Shown here: piece after piece, positions 33,071-46,023 of the stretch
How the letters are laid out: each line of letters begins with the position of its first letter
Numbering within the stretch: the first letter of the stretch is position 1
Notes under the pieces: generated by a model
Databases searched by the model: none
What the model saw: only the letters and a program-made list of their open reading frames with translations
Told to the model about the DNA's origin: nothing
Assembly: GCF_047496725.1 (NCBI RefSeq)
Contig: NW_027328671.1
Location: 551,001-615,000 of the forward strand
Direction: 5' to 3'
From: Anoplolepis gracilipes
Lineage: Eukaryota; Arthropoda; Insecta; Hymenoptera; Formicidae
DNA length: 64,000 nt
Translations under genes and position numbers: made by a program

Positions 33071-36000
33071 TATATATACAATATTCTAATACAATAAGAA
33101 TGAAAATTTCTATGTAAAAAAGATTCGCCTATATTCCGCAAAGCGCAGTCTCGTTCACTATTCACGAAAATCTTTATGTAACATATAACAATTAATTATA
33201 ATATTTAAGAGACGAAAAAAGAAAATACTCGTTAAAGAGGAAATTTCTGATATCTGACCTCGTAGTAATCTTATATTGCCAAGGTAGTCTATAATATGTA
33301 AGTTAAAGAAAGAGATGATTTTTTATCATAGAAGCTGCATCGCGGCTCGAACTAATCTTATATAAACGTTATACAAACGTATTATACAAACGTATCCTTA
33401 AGCCTTTTTTCATCGAGAATGTTCGTGGATGTTATTGATGTGCGTTTCAGTGTAAAGTTTCACGATCGCATCCTCGATATATTTATTCAAACAGTATTAT
33501 TACGACGAGTTAGCAGGCGAGGCTCGCCGTTTGATTACGAAGCGACGATAAGATAACGAAACATAGATATATTCTCTATATAAATAATAATGTATAACAG
33601 ATAGCCATTTAATTCTCGATTACTTTATATCGCGAAAAAGAAAGGAATTATGATTGTGGAAGTGAAAGAAAATTGAATATATCGGTGCAGGAGCGCGGAA
33701 GAAAGGAATCTCCTTTCCTTTGCCAGGAATAATATTGTTACACAGTTGATCGTTAGATGTGTGCATAAAAACAATTGAAAATAAAACAATTTGTGACTTA
33801 TACTTCATAGGATACTTAATTATTAACTCCTCGACAGTATTTTACATTCCATTGTATCGTTCTAAAATATACAATAATCATAATATGTTAAAAAAATACT
33901 AATAGAGAAATTATTACATATTAAAAACTATTATTTTTTAAAATATAAATTTTAGATAACTAAAGAAAAAATCACAAGTTTGTTTCTTAATAGTTTTTAA
34001 TATTTTTTTGCAAGATACGCAATTACATATATAGATATCTGTATAAACTGACTGTATAATTTTAAAGAAACAGGTATATAAAAATGAAAGTAATGTACAA
34101 AGAAAGTTCCGAAAAATAAAAAAAAAAGAAACATTAAATTTGCACGCACTTCGTAAAACTTGTCATAAAGAAACGATACATCCATCCGTGAAAGGACATG
34201 ACAGTCGTGCACAAATCTTCAAAGACGGAGAACTAGTCCACCCACTGGGAATTCCAAATTTTTTTTATTCATTGTCAGTGACTATCAACTACAGTTCATA
34301 TTAAGCTTAAAAGAATGGCATGCATCTATATATTAAAAGAAAGTGTAGATGATTTAATAGTATTATCATTATATAATAATAACTATATATTATCTTACAA
34401 TTAGAAAAAAAACAGCTATTTAGTGCAATAGATATTATAGGGTTTTTGATACATTATTCAAAAATATAAATCTTTTTACCTATGTAAATAATATTATTCT
34501 CAAATAATGATTAATTTTTTAATTTAATAAAAAAGTTGTCAAATGAGTTTTATTTTGATAAAACTCTTTATTGTATTAAAAATTTTCTTTATTATTAGAT
34601 TATTATTTAATTTTCAATAAATTTGTCTTAAGTAAATAAATTTTTTTCTCAAATGATTTAGCTATGTCTTTTTGCTTTATTAATTACTACAAATAAAAAT
34701 AAACACTCAACTGTAAGTAAACATGGCAATAATATGTTGTATTGTAGAACATTATATTTTTGAGCACAACTTTGAACATAGAATAATTTGATGAAAAAAG
34801 GAGATATATAACGTAATAAATAATTATTTTTTAAAAGTATTATTTTTTATCTATAATATGCGACATTTCGATAATCGATCTTTCAAAAAAATAAATTAAA
34901 TATTTTATAATTTGTGACATTTATCTTAAGTTTACACAATTATATTGTCTCAAGAAAATAAGAAATAAAAATAATTTTACTCAATTTTGTTAGAAATATT
35001 AATCCAATCTCTCACGCTCACGATTATTTACATAATTCTATTCTATTGCATTTGTATCTAATATAATCTTTTGTCATTTATTAGTCTGTTCATCACGTTT
35101 ATATTCGATTCGGTGTATGTGCATATTTCTATCATTTTCATATTATTAAACAAATTATATTTTCTGTATTCAATGTACCTCTAAATAGATAATCGTTCGG
35201 GTTAATACCTGATTGGTTTTATTATATATATATATAATTAAAAATAAAATTTGTTTGTTATACTAACGAAACAATTTATTTCCAAATAAAAATTTGTTAT
35301 TTACAAATAAATTCTTTAGTCTTATTTATAATTTATAATTTTTTATTTTAATTTCCTATTTGAAATAAAATTTGCTTAACTTAACATTGTATTATAAAGA
35401 TATTATAAAAATACAAATATATAAGTTACATATATAAATTTTACTCGATTTCTAAAAATTCTAACAAATATTCTGTTGGAAAATTAAAGAAATAAGAATT
35501 ATATATATAATTATTTGCGTATCATCATATGATGTCTGAATATGTAACGCGGGTACTTGACCCGTGCTCTTTAAATACGGAACAGCGATTCAACGCACGA
35601 AGATAGTAACATCGTGAGATACGAGCGCAAGATCTATTTGTTGCGTGCAGAGTGCTCCAGCTGGACCTAATCGACTTACTGCGGCCAAATGACAAGAGAA
35701 TGGGAAAAAAACAATATTTCGCATGTGCAAATTGAAGATTTAATACATAAATAGCTATCATCATATTATATGATAAATCTGATTAATATATACTACGTTA
35801 TACAATTAATAAAATATTAAAATTGATAATTTTTATTAACATTCTTAATTAAATTTTTTCCAAATTGATTATTATAAAAATTATATACAATGTGTATACG
35901 TGTGGATTTTTCATTTATTATCAGTAATATTATTATATTATCAAATTATTATATTACTATCGCATCATTGTTGTTTTAATCCATATTAATTAATCACTTT

Positions 36001-36892
36001 ATGAAATTGTTGTGTTATTGTGAATTGACGTATGTATTGTCGCTTTATTCCGATCATGATCGCGGTCATTTCTCGATCTTGCGATGCGAGCTAGAGCAAT
36101 TCATATGAAATGCACGACGAGCGATGAAGCGGATTTGCTTTTTTGACAGCTTGCCGGTTCTGAGGATGAACTATTTACAATAAAATAATTCTTCTTGTAA
36201 ACAAATTTATTTTGTGTACATACATAATGACAAGAGATTTTTAAGCAATGAATTAGAATTCAACATTTTACATGGAAATATATCTAAAAAAATAACGTAA
36301 GTGCTTTCAAATTGCATTAAATAATTCAAAATTACGTTAAAAAATCATTTGTATTTATTGTACCATATATCTTGTAGCAGATGAAATTGTTTTCATAATG
36401 TAATGCGTAATCACTATTATTTATGTAATATCAGTTATTGAGATATTCAAACGAATGTAACATCCTATCTTTAATATTCATCTTTACTCATATATGACAA
36501 CATTGAAAATATCACTTATTGTTAATCTCTCTGCTCAAAAAAACTTTAATCATTAGAGAAAGTTGTTTTATGAATTTTATAACATCTTCGAAGTTTATTA
36601 TTTCTTAAATTAGGAATAAAAGCGAAAAGATAAGTCAAATTGAGACAAAAAGGAATAGTATTAATTTAGAATCCTAGGTACAATCTAGTTTTAATTTCAA
36701 TAAAACAAATATGATTATATGAGTATAATATTAAAATAAGAAATTAAATTGTTAAGCTGTAGATTGAGAATGATGATGATAACATAATGATTTTAATTTG
36801 AAATAAATTGATTTTTAATGAAAGTTTAATGTAAATTTTATATATATGTATATATTAAAGTTAATATACATATATATATACAAATATATATA
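33071..36892. other. Gene-free DNA with two higher-GC islands
   Basis: Mostly AT-rich. Patches at about 33340-33560, 35535-35720 and 36030-36180 have more GC and CpG but no supported gene. The minus-strand 79-aa frame at 35525-35764 has no motif. Confidence 0.5.
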
Positions 36893-37018
36893 GGACGTCC
36901 CATTTTAACTTTGAAACTGAAATATCTCGAAATGTATAAAAGATATGGAAAAATATTTCAAATAAAAGTTGTAAGATTCGATGGGGAACATAAGAGAGTA
37001 CCATTGGTTTGATCTTGG
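36893..37018. mobile_element. Single end of a CAGGGTGTCCC-type MITE
   Basis: AGGACGTCCCATTTTAAC..., ATATCTCGAAA and the CAAATAAAAGTTGTAAGATT stretch match the left arm of 20794-21529. The similarity stops near GATCTTGG and no partner end follows, so the copy is truncated. Confidence 0.65.
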
Positions 37019-38170
37019 GGAGAGATTAGGATCCCGTAGTTCGTCACTTCCACAATATTTATCGACTCCAGACCCTCTCTCGTATGTTATTATATGGCCT
37101 ATTAAAGTTTAAAAAGAGTTTTTTTTGTTTAAAGCGGAATAATTTGGCAAGAAAAAATCGAAAAATAAAAAACGAAATTAAAGCTAAAGGAACAGCCTTT
37201 CACGTGAAGTTAGTTTGATAAACCAGAAAAATTCACCTCACTCAAGTGCTTAATACTTTTGGACGTGGCTCTGTTATATATACGTATATTTTGCTACAAG
37301 AGTGAAAAATCATCGTAGACAAAAAAATTAAAAAATTAAAAAATTAAAAAAGCATTTTGAAGCTTACAGGTTTAACTTTAACGTCCTATCGGTAGTTTTA
37401 AAACATTTTTTATCTTCTCAATTCCGTGATTAAAAAAGGACACTGTTTTTTCCGTAAAATTATATATATTTTGACAGTTTGCAGCTTGATAAAAAAATTT
37501 TTCTCGAAAAATTTAAGTCAAGTTTTACAAACTACGTTTTCAAAAAAGCGTCTACAAAACGTTTTTTTTAAATTTTTCTATTATTTGTTTATCAAATTAC
37601 ACGACTTTGAATCTAAATTATGTTTTTAGAATGTTGATACTTAGCGAAAAATCATTGTAGATAAAAATTAAAAAAGTATTTTAAAGCTTGAAACTTCAAT
37701 TTTTTGATGCTATATCAATTGTTTTTAAAAATTGCTTATTTTCTTCCTTTTTAAAAAATACAGTTTATCTTTAAAATCTTAACTCGGCCAAAAAAATAGA
37801 AAAATTTTAAAAAGTGTTTTATAGTTAAAATATTATAATTTAAGGAACTTGACTTAAATTTTTCTATTGAGCAGAGTGTTAAAAAATACATAATTTTAAA
37901 GAAAAACAGGATGTCCTTTTTCAAGGTACAGAGTTAAAAGGATTTTTAAATAATTGATTTAAAATTTTTATAAATTATCAATAGAACATTAAAGTTGAAA
38001 TTGTAAATTCAAAAAGTTTTTTTAAATTTTCTTTTTTTAAGTTTTCTACGATGATTTTTCGTCGAATTGCAGCGATTTGAAAATAGCTCAATTTTTAGAG
38101 TACGAAAAGTGTATATATACATGTAAAAAAAAAGAGATTTTTTTTCTTGAATTATATTACATAGTAAAAT
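37019..38170. repeat. Unclassified repeat with direct and inverted modules
   Basis: The module GAAAAATCATCGTAGA plus A-rich sequence plus AGCATTTTGAAGCTT occurs at 37305 and 37648 in one direction and, as TCTACGATGATTTTTC, at about 38048 in the other. Spacing is about 340-400 bp. It may be a decayed transposon. The frame at 37426-37629 is Lys/Phe-rich low complexity. Confidence 0.5.
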
Positions 38171-39099
38171 ATATATGACGCACGCATAGCACGCGATATG
38201 TAATGTCTAGTAATTTTATAAATTGTTTATAAATTATTATGTACAGATGATTAACGCTGTATATATCGACTAATTAAATAATAATAAAACTTAACATGTA
38301 TTTAATTCGGATGTGTTGCAAAATACGGATGAAGATAGTGATTAAGTAGTAACTTGAGATGTAAAGAAAATCCATTTGCCTATATAAATATACCATCTGG
38401 AACCAATCGAGCTGTGGAATTTGGATTCTTACGCAGCCAGGTCATTGCCATTGTTGCATAGTTGCTTTATTGGATCTTACACTGATTTTGGCACTTCGAA
38501 AATAAGTTATTATATTTATATATATTAAGTCGTTGATGATTAATTTTACGTCTCAAGATATTACTACTTTTATCTAATTAATATAAAAACTTGTATTTAA
38601 TAAATTTAACTAACGAAATAATAGGTTTATACTTTAGATATTTTCTGACTTATTATATTCAAATACATGGATTAGTTAAATGCATACAATAAAATATAGG
38701 ATGTTTCGACAATTACTTTTGTCTCTTCAGCCAATATTAAACCAAATTTAAATTATAATAATTTATCAAACAAATAAAATAAATCCTAAAGCGATATTTG
38801 AAGTAATTATGTTGTTCGTATTATAAATATCGTATTATTGTTGTAAACATTTTATGCTTTTTTCGTCAAGTCAATCTTGAAGTCAATTTTTGAAATTTGA
38901 AGTTTGTCTCTCAATTATATTTAAAATTGTATATTAAATTTTTGTATATTGGATTTTTTGTATGTAAGTGGTATACTTATACTTACCAAACTCTTTTATT
39001 TTTTGTGTTGTCTCAAAGATTAGTCAACGATATTTAGGTATTACACATATTTATTTATGTTCCTAATGTTTTATGAACACATTTTATGAATTTTATATA
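38171..39099. other. AT-rich gene-free DNA
   Basis: A patch at 38395-38470 is more balanced in composition. Nothing else was recognised. Confidence 0.5.
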
Positions 39100-39204
39100 C
39101 ACTAAGCAAAAAATTAAAGAGCCACTTTTTTCCATATAAAAAAAGGACAATTTTCAAATAATTGTAACTTCCTTAAAAATAATGAGCAGCCGCTCAACTG
39201 ACTG

Positions 39205-39528
39205 TCACGATGGCAACTTCTGCAGCGGATGCGAGACCACTTCTGGCAACGCTGGTCCCAGGAGTATCTTCACTCCCGCTCCCACCGGCCCAAATGGCGC
39301 TCCAAGGAGTCCGGCTACGAAGTAGGCCGAAGTAGGTCTTCTCCGGCACGAGCACACTCCGTCCTCTCGCTCGCCCGCATCACTCACGTGTACCCCGGCG
39401 ATGACGACCAGGTCGTTACCGTACGCGCTGCCACCTCGGAGTTCACCCGACCGGTGATGAAGCTGGTCTTGCTGCCCGTCAGCTGCGAAAGTGCCTCCGC
39501 AGAGAAGCAAGCGAAGGATCGCCCGTAG
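39205..39528 (+). pseudogene. BEL/Pao retrotransposon pol, C-terminal fragment
   Basis: The frame reads LLQRMRDHFWQRWSQEYL near its start and ARITHVYPGDDDQVVTVRAA with TRPVMKLVLLPV near its end. Both are typical of the region after the integrase core in BEL/Pao polyproteins. The middle part (about residues 30-48 of the frame) loses family similarity, which suggests compensating frameshifts. Everything upstream of this end (gag, protease, RT, RNase H, integrase core) is absent. GC content is far above that of the neighbours, so it is a fairly recent insertion. Confidence 0.8.
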
Positions 39529-39585
39529 CTCACTTACGCGATCTCAAAATAACGATGTTACCCCCTGCAAAAGAAAAGGGGAAGT

Positions 39586-40134
39586 GACATCGAGCCCTTT
39601 ACCTTGACCGCACTTTAAACTTTGTACAAATTTAAGCGCCCACCAACGGGACTTATGTATATATATATTTTTAAAATTATATAATTATATTATATTTTTT
39701 TAAATAAACAATTCAAGTCCGCTCTTAAAATAAATTCGCTTGCTGAAAAATTGTATTATATAAAAAAAAATTTTTTTTTCTGTTGCGATTAATTAAAATT
39801 GGATACTCACGGTATCGTCGCTAGCGGGTTAACCCTTACGCGCGAATTCCGTAAGGAGGCTTTTCGGTAGCGAAGAACAGCTGACTAGCTTCACATTCCA
39901 ACAACAGACGCTCTCCTCTTCTCTTGGATCCATCTATCGACCAGTTCTTCTTACAACTATAGGCCTTACTTTACAAAGTTGCCTGAACTTACTGTGGACA
40001 TAGAACGGGGGGCGGGGCCGAGCGTCTGTGACTATCTTCAAACGCACTAACACTTAAGCGTCACTTTAATCATTTGGCACTCTAAACGACATGATATTTT
40101 GTTAACGATCGCATCTTGACTTCCAGTCCGCTTC
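39586..40134 (+). repeat. BEL/Pao long terminal repeat (3' LTR)
   Basis: Follows a polypurine tract (AAAAGAAAAGGGGAAG, 39569-39584) and begins TGACATCGAGCCC. The right border is set where Tc1-like host sequence resumes. No second LTR lies upstream, so only the 3' end of the element is present. Confidence 0.6.
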
Positions 40135-40660
40135 GTTATCATTATAATCATTAATTTAAGTTTTTGAAATGTACAGAAAATAACTTAACACTTCGGCCTT
40201 TTATACTAGTAACTGGAATGTTTTTTACTTGTAAATGTTGTAGAGTTCATAAAAATTTTAGCATTTTTTGTTAATTTTCATTGGTTTAAATAAAAAAAGA
40301 TAAAAGTGCAATTTTTACGTAACAATTATGCTTTAACAATGAATGATTGAAAAAAGGATAAGAGTATTTTAAAGTGCTAACTTTTTTCTTTAAATTGCTT
40401 TTTTAATGATTATTGTACGATTATTTTTTCACTAGTTATAAGAATTCAAAGTTAATAGCTCGATTTTACTTTAATAATGAATATCTCGGCGAAAAAAATT
40501 ATAGAGCATTCGTTAAAAAAAGAAATTAAAGCTAAAACTCTGCACTTTAACACTCAAATAATTAAATCGTGCTAGAATTTTTTTTTAATGCAGTATTGTT
40601 GGACAAACTTTTAAAAAATTTGTTCAATCTGACGTCGCTTTCTTGCAATGTAATTTTGTA

Positions 40661-41713
40661 TTATTTGTGTTTAATATCTTGCTATCAAAAATACATATTA
40701 TATAATGTGTATTACCAATTAACCAATAATTATTATATTTTAGTATGTTTTGACAAAAAAATATTTGTGTTCTTAATAATTAACAAAAAAATATTTGTGT
40801 TCTTAATAATTAACAAAAAAATTATATAAAAATTTTAATGCAATTTTTTATGAAAATTTTACAACAATGGATTTACACATATAGAACGATGAAGATTTTT
40901 ACTTTAGAACACAAGTTAAAAATTTTTTTTTGAGATTTTTTAATGACCTTTTTTTATGCGAGACAAAGATACAGACCTTCTCGGATTTTGTTGAATCGCA
41001 TCAATGTTCAGGTAGTGCAATGTAAAGTTTGAAAGGCGTTATTCAGGGCCGAAGATGCTGGCTAAATGCTTAATTCTTTTTTCTTACTAGAACTTTAGCG
41101 TTATCGGATCTTTTCGTTTCAAATCATTTTCAAAAGAGTATAAAAATAAGCTAATTACATCAAATTGATTGATCAAGACATCAACTATGTATATATAGAT
41201 TAATACTTGAAATAAATCTAATACATAATATTTACAATTTATTGAATGAATTAATTTTTTTAAGCTTTTATTCATTTAATTCGCTGCTATATAATAAGAA
41301 GGTAATAAATCTTGTGTGTAATTTTATACAAGATTTTTATTTTCTCCTTGTCTATTTCTTAGTATCTATTATTTTTTTTCAATGCTATATAATATGTCAA
41401 TCCTGACTTTGTAATTTTTTTGTGAAGTAAATTCAAATTTTGTGGAGTTGAATATATGCATTAAATCAAAATATCTACTATAAATTTACACACACATATT
41501 AATTAATGTGATTAAAAGATAGTGAAGATAAATGCAAATTTATTGCAAAGATAAAATATAAGAATTACTGAAATTACACTTCTTGCCATAAACAGAAAAG
41601 TAAATAACATTGAAATTAAATTTACAATAAACAAAATATTTTATTAATATAAATGAATAAAATTCGCAAAATTAATGAATAATAGATATATAAAATACAT
41701 ATATTGTTATATA
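40661..41713. other. AT-rich gene-free DNA
   Basis: Holds a 30-bp direct repeat (40751-40825). The 86-aa and 62-aa frames are low complexity. Confidence 0.5.
40751..40825. repeat. 30-bp tandem repeat, about 2.4 copies
   Basis: The unit contains AAAAAATATTTGTGTTCTTA then ATAATTAAC, in perfect head-to-tail copies. Recent slippage or duplication. Confidence 0.8.
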
Positions 41714-42141
41714 CAGGTTGGGAAAAAGTATGGAAACCCTGAAAAATCTCGAAAAATATAAATTTTACAGACAAATGTTTCAGACAAAAAGTCGTATAGT
41801 TTTGATGGGAACATAAGATGATATCATTGATTTGACCGTGAATAATCGCTTGAAGGTTACTTCCAATTTCTTAAATGGAATACCCTATTTTTAATTGCAT
41901 ATTCTTGTAGCTTACCTCGAGAGGTTTCCAAAACACTATAATAAAACTTCTTTTGGTTAAGAATGAGGCATTTTGAAGTTTGTTATGATATTTTTTAATA
42001 TAAAATATGAAATGAATGAAAAAAATGAATAGATCTTGTTTTAGGTGGCCGGATCCTTCCTTGGTCTTGACTTAGATTCTTTTTCTGGTAAAACTTACAG
42101 TTTTCGAGATTTCTCAGAGCTTCTATACTTTTTTCTCATCC
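41714..42141. mobile_element. GGTGAGGAAAAAGT-type MITE
   Basis: Left CAGGTTGGGAAAAAGTATGG after TA; right is the inverse of GGATGAGAAAAAAGTATAG. The core shares ATATTCTTGTAGCTTACCTC with 32634, 49561 and 20794. Confidence 0.75.
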
Positions 42142-42720
42142 TATATAATGGAACAATACATAGAAAGAGAATTATGCAGAAACTTAAAATCCGTCCCTGA
42201 CAATCAACTCCCCTACGGCAAGCAAACGCGAGCTGGGTCCGAGAGCTTCTACCCCATCATGTCCGTCTTATTCTCAGGTACACAGGGCAACCTGTTGAGA
42301 GCCTCAACATCCTCTCCGTCTTCTCTTTCTCTTTTCGAACCTCCGCACGTTTACCCGTATCTCTTTTTCCGCGTCTCTCGAACGGTCTGCACGATGGAAG
42401 GGGCCGGAGACCGAAGGGGAAGGAGAAGAACCAGTCGTGAACCAGAACCGTCGGTCCTCAGAATCTCCCAGTCACCTCTTCGAGTCTGTGCGGCGTTCAG
42501 TGTACGTGGAAATTGTCGCGCGCGATCTCACCAGTGATTGTGCAGGATCAATCAGCGTAACGTCGTAGTGTACGATACACGCGCGCACGCGCGCGCGCGC
42601 GCGTGTCGGTCTGATTGTGGGCTCAGCGATGACACGGTTGGTGACACGCGAAAATCTAAAGGGCTGACAAGTTAGTGGATCATTTTTGTACTTGTAGGTG
42701 GATAGACAGATCGGTTCATG
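42142..42720. promoter_or_regulatory. Orphan CpG-rich, promoter-like region
   Basis: Abrupt GC/CpG-rich island in AT-rich DNA. It has a TTCAGT initiator-like sequence at 42496-42501, several CTCTTCT tracts and a purine-pyrimidine alternating CG run. The 129-codon plus frame (42148-42537) shows no family motif and starts in AT-rich repeat DNA, so it is not called. It could be the first exon and promoter of a gene whose other exons lie outside or are too small to see, or a long non-coding RNA promoter. Confidence 0.4.
42577..42606. repeat. Alternating purine-pyrimidine CG tract
   Basis: About 30 bp of CGCACGCGCG-type alternation that is also palindromic at its ends (ACACGCGCG / CGCGCGTGT). Z-DNA-prone by composition. 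Confidence 0.7.
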
Positions 42721-42810
42721 TGAACAATTTATCCAAAGGAGCCGTGGAGTAAGAAAGAGATGGTTATTATAGAGATGTTGCATGTGTATTTAATCGCGCA
42801 ATTTCCATTC

Positions 42811-42811
42811 T

Positions 42812-42875
<64 letters not shown>

Positions 42876-42958
42876 CTCCCCCCTCTTTCTCTCTCTCTCT
42901 CTCTTCCCCCTCTCTCTTTCTCTATCTCCCCTCTCTCTCTCCCCCTCTCCCTCTCTCA
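42811..42958. repeat. (CT)n microsatellite
   Basis: Long CT array with C-run interruptions. It is followed by (TA)n-rich DNA at 42977-43063. The Arg-Glu and Ser-Leu frames over it are artefacts. Confidence 0.95.
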
Positions 42959-42976
42959 GTTTCAATATATTTCAAC

Positions 42977-43033
42977 ATATATATAATATATTATATATAT
43001 ACTATATATATATATATAATATATATTATATAT

Positions 43034-43069
<36 letters not shown>

Positions 43070-43173
43070 GAAAATAAAATAGATAATTAAATTATAAATA
43101 TTATATAATTGATAAAAATCTTTATTTAATTATTATTTATTTTATTCTCGCCTTTTTACAAAAAAAAATTTTA

Positions 43174-43218
<45 letters not shown>

Positions 43219-43399
43219 ACTTATATATACATACATATGTATGTACATATATAATAAAAATAATGTAAATTAATAAAAATAATTATTTATTTAAAATTTT
43301 GTATATTCGATAAAAAAAATTATATTTTGTTGTACTTATACACAAGCATGTTTTTTAAAAATTAAATACACAAAATTTTAAATAATTATTTTTATTATA

Positions 43400-43436
<37 letters not shown>

Positions 43437-45514
43437 GTTTCGTAAATTTTTATTACATATAGAGAAAAGATAATATTTCCATTAAATACTTTATGCATGC
43501 TATCCCTGCAGCAATAAAAATTTAGATTAATTTCTGAAATGATTAGAATTTTAAATTAAATCTATAGACAGTCTTGAATGTAAACAATATCTACAGTTTA
43601 TTAATTATTTGACGTAACAATATGGCGTTACGGAGCCATATTCGTTGTGGCAATACATCCGAAATCAATGGTGACTTTAGTTGTGTTATTATTCCGTAAT
43701 CAGTAGCACAAGTTTCATTAATCATGTGTTTATTGATTTAATTGAATAATTATTTCACGCATGTAGTGCGCTTTGTTAACGCATCGGTTACTGGACGTCA
43801 AACTAAAGAGTCAATAACCCGTACTATAAAAGGTCGATTGTTTTTTAATGATAAACCCTTGTTAGGAATAACATGCTAATGTTGCAATGAAATGAGAGAT
43901 ATTTATACCGCATACTCGCACTGATAACACAGTTTTCGATATATATCACTGTTACATTTTTAAAATTATTTCTTTTTTATGATATAATTTTTTTACATAA
44001 TAAAAATAGTATTTATAAAATTTAAAAAATTGAATAAATATTTAAATAAAATTTAAAAATATTTATAATAATAAAAACAATTTATTTATAAAATTTTATT
44101 ATATAAAATTTTACTATTAACATTTTTATTCTCTTTTTCATTAATTAAGAAATATTGAATCAATTTTTTCAACTTTTTTTATAATAAAAACGTGTAAACA
44201 ATTAGTAAAAATATTGACAAATTTTTTGATGAATTTATTATGAAAAAACATTTTCTTTCTTTTTACAAAGAGGATGTCTCAACCTGGAACGCGAATTCTA
44301 AGTATCCAATGGATTCTGAGCCTTTCGGACATGATATAAAAATGATGATCTTCATTTTTTAATGGCCACTCCTTAGTACCAAAAGTCACCACTAAGAACG
44401 CCGTATTCTTATGTCTTATTTTACATATGTTTTAGAAATGTGATGTAAAAAGACGTGTCACTCACATTAGGTACTAAAGTAATAAAATAAAAGTCATTGT
44501 TTTTGCCACATCCAAAAAAATCAGAATCCGTTTTAAATATTTACAATTCGGATTTACAATCTCAAATTTAAATTATTATATCCTTTTGTCAGTAATATTA
44601 ATTGTTTAATAATATATTATTGCGTGAAGTCATTTGATTATCGCATTAGTTTGGGTTAAATGAGCTGATATCAGAGTAAGCAGTTTGTCACGATATGATT
44701 ATCGTGTCGAATCGCAGGCAGAGAGACACCCACAATAATTTCCGATTTGCATATTGCGCGGCGTTACGGAACGTCTATTTATGAACGCTTGCATCGTTAT
44801 TTATATTCTAGCTATGCCCGATCGCAACTCATATCTCTTTATATGTAGCGAGTATGTTATCGGATACTCTGGATACGATAGACGTAGATAATTTTTCGGT
44901 ATTATCACGACACCTTGCGATTGCTTACGTTATTTTTAAACGTTAACTTTGATACGCATTTTTTGCTCTCATCATTTTATTATTGATGCAATGTCTCGTG
45001 TAGTTTTTGCTAGAAACATTTTTAGTAACACAGGGGCGTGTCAAAAGCGATGCATGAGTGACGTTTCGAGCACGTTGTTGTTTAACTACGCTAATCTTTG
45101 CGGCATATAAATCTATGACGCGTGCGCTGTCTCATTTTGAGAGCGCGCGCATGCTAAGTATCGAGTCACGATCATTATACGATTGACAGCGTGTAGTCAT
45201 ATCCGCGAGCGTAATGCAGGAAACATTATTAACGGTTAGAGCGACGTGCATAAGTGATTGATATTTATTAAATACTTTCGCCTTTTGATAAACGGTTTAT
45301 TCGAGAACGAAAGCGTGTGAATATAAAATGTCATAAAGTCAACATGATCAACCAGTAATTTTCATTCTAGTTGATTTGACCAAATTTGGTAAAAAGAATT
45401 ATTTCAATCAATTTCACTTTAGTAAAAGTTGAGAAAATAAAATACTGCAATATTATATTATATAAATCTTTCATATTTATATAAATGTGTATTTTCTATA
45501 ACTTTATACATATA
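42977..45514. other. Gene-free DNA
   Basis: (TA)n arrays at 42977-43063, 43177-43212 and 43400-43433. More complex, higher-GC sequence at about 43620-43860 and 44640-45260 could be regulatory. No gene was recognised. Confidence 0.5.
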
Positions 45515-46006
45515 CAGGGTGTCCCCGAATTGGCGGATCAACTCTCGTCGGTAGATAGAGCATGTTAAACTGAGGAAAATAATCTTATATTATTTTGCTA
45601 AATTCGCAATAATTAATAAGATTTAAATTAATAAAGATCGGCCAATCTGTACCAGTATAAGCGTGCGACGCGAAGAAACCTCCCAGTTGTTACTTGATAC
45701 TAGACGCGCGGCAAGACGTAAACGCAGAACGCACTGTACGTGTTTTTTTAAGTACGCCCTTTGTACGTCCTTTGTATGTCCTTTGTAGAGCGCTCCGCCT
45801 ACTGTCTCGCCGCGCGCCTAGTATCAAGTAACAAGTAGGAGGCTTCTTCGTGCCGCGCGCTTATCCTGGCACGTATTGGCCGATCTTTATTAATTTATAT
45901 CTCATTAATTATTGCGAATTTAGCAAAATGATATAAGATTTTTCTCTTGAGTTTAACACGTTCTATCTACCCACGAGAGTTGATCCGCCAATTCGGGGAC
46001 ACCCTG
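45515..46006. mobile_element. 492-bp palindromic TA-flanked MITE
   Basis: CAGGGTGTCCCCGAATTGGC to its exact inverse, TA on both sides. The arms are about 200 bp with good pairing. The centre has three copies of a 12-bp TACGYCCTTTGT-like unit (about 45754-45788). Confidence 0.88.
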
Positions 46007-46023
46007 TATACATATATGTGTGC

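Larger units (their letters stand above)
39100..40660. mobile_element. Truncated Tc1-like element interrupted by a BEL/Pao fragment
   Basis: The left end CACTAAGCAAAAAATTAAAG after TA, then GGACAATTTTCAAATAATTG, matches the ends of 28744-30459. It is broken at about 39181 by retrotransposon sequence and resumes near 40135 (ATTATAATCATTAATTTAAG). The homologous arm (CGGCGAAAAAAATTATAGA) lies at 40490. The right terminus is missing after about 40660. Confidence 0.75.

Noticed and set aside
42148..42537. 129-codon plus frame in the CpG island
   Set aside because: The first codons lie beside a MITE end and the rest is compositionally biased Ser/Arg/Pro sequence without motifs; long frames are expected in CpG-rich DNA.
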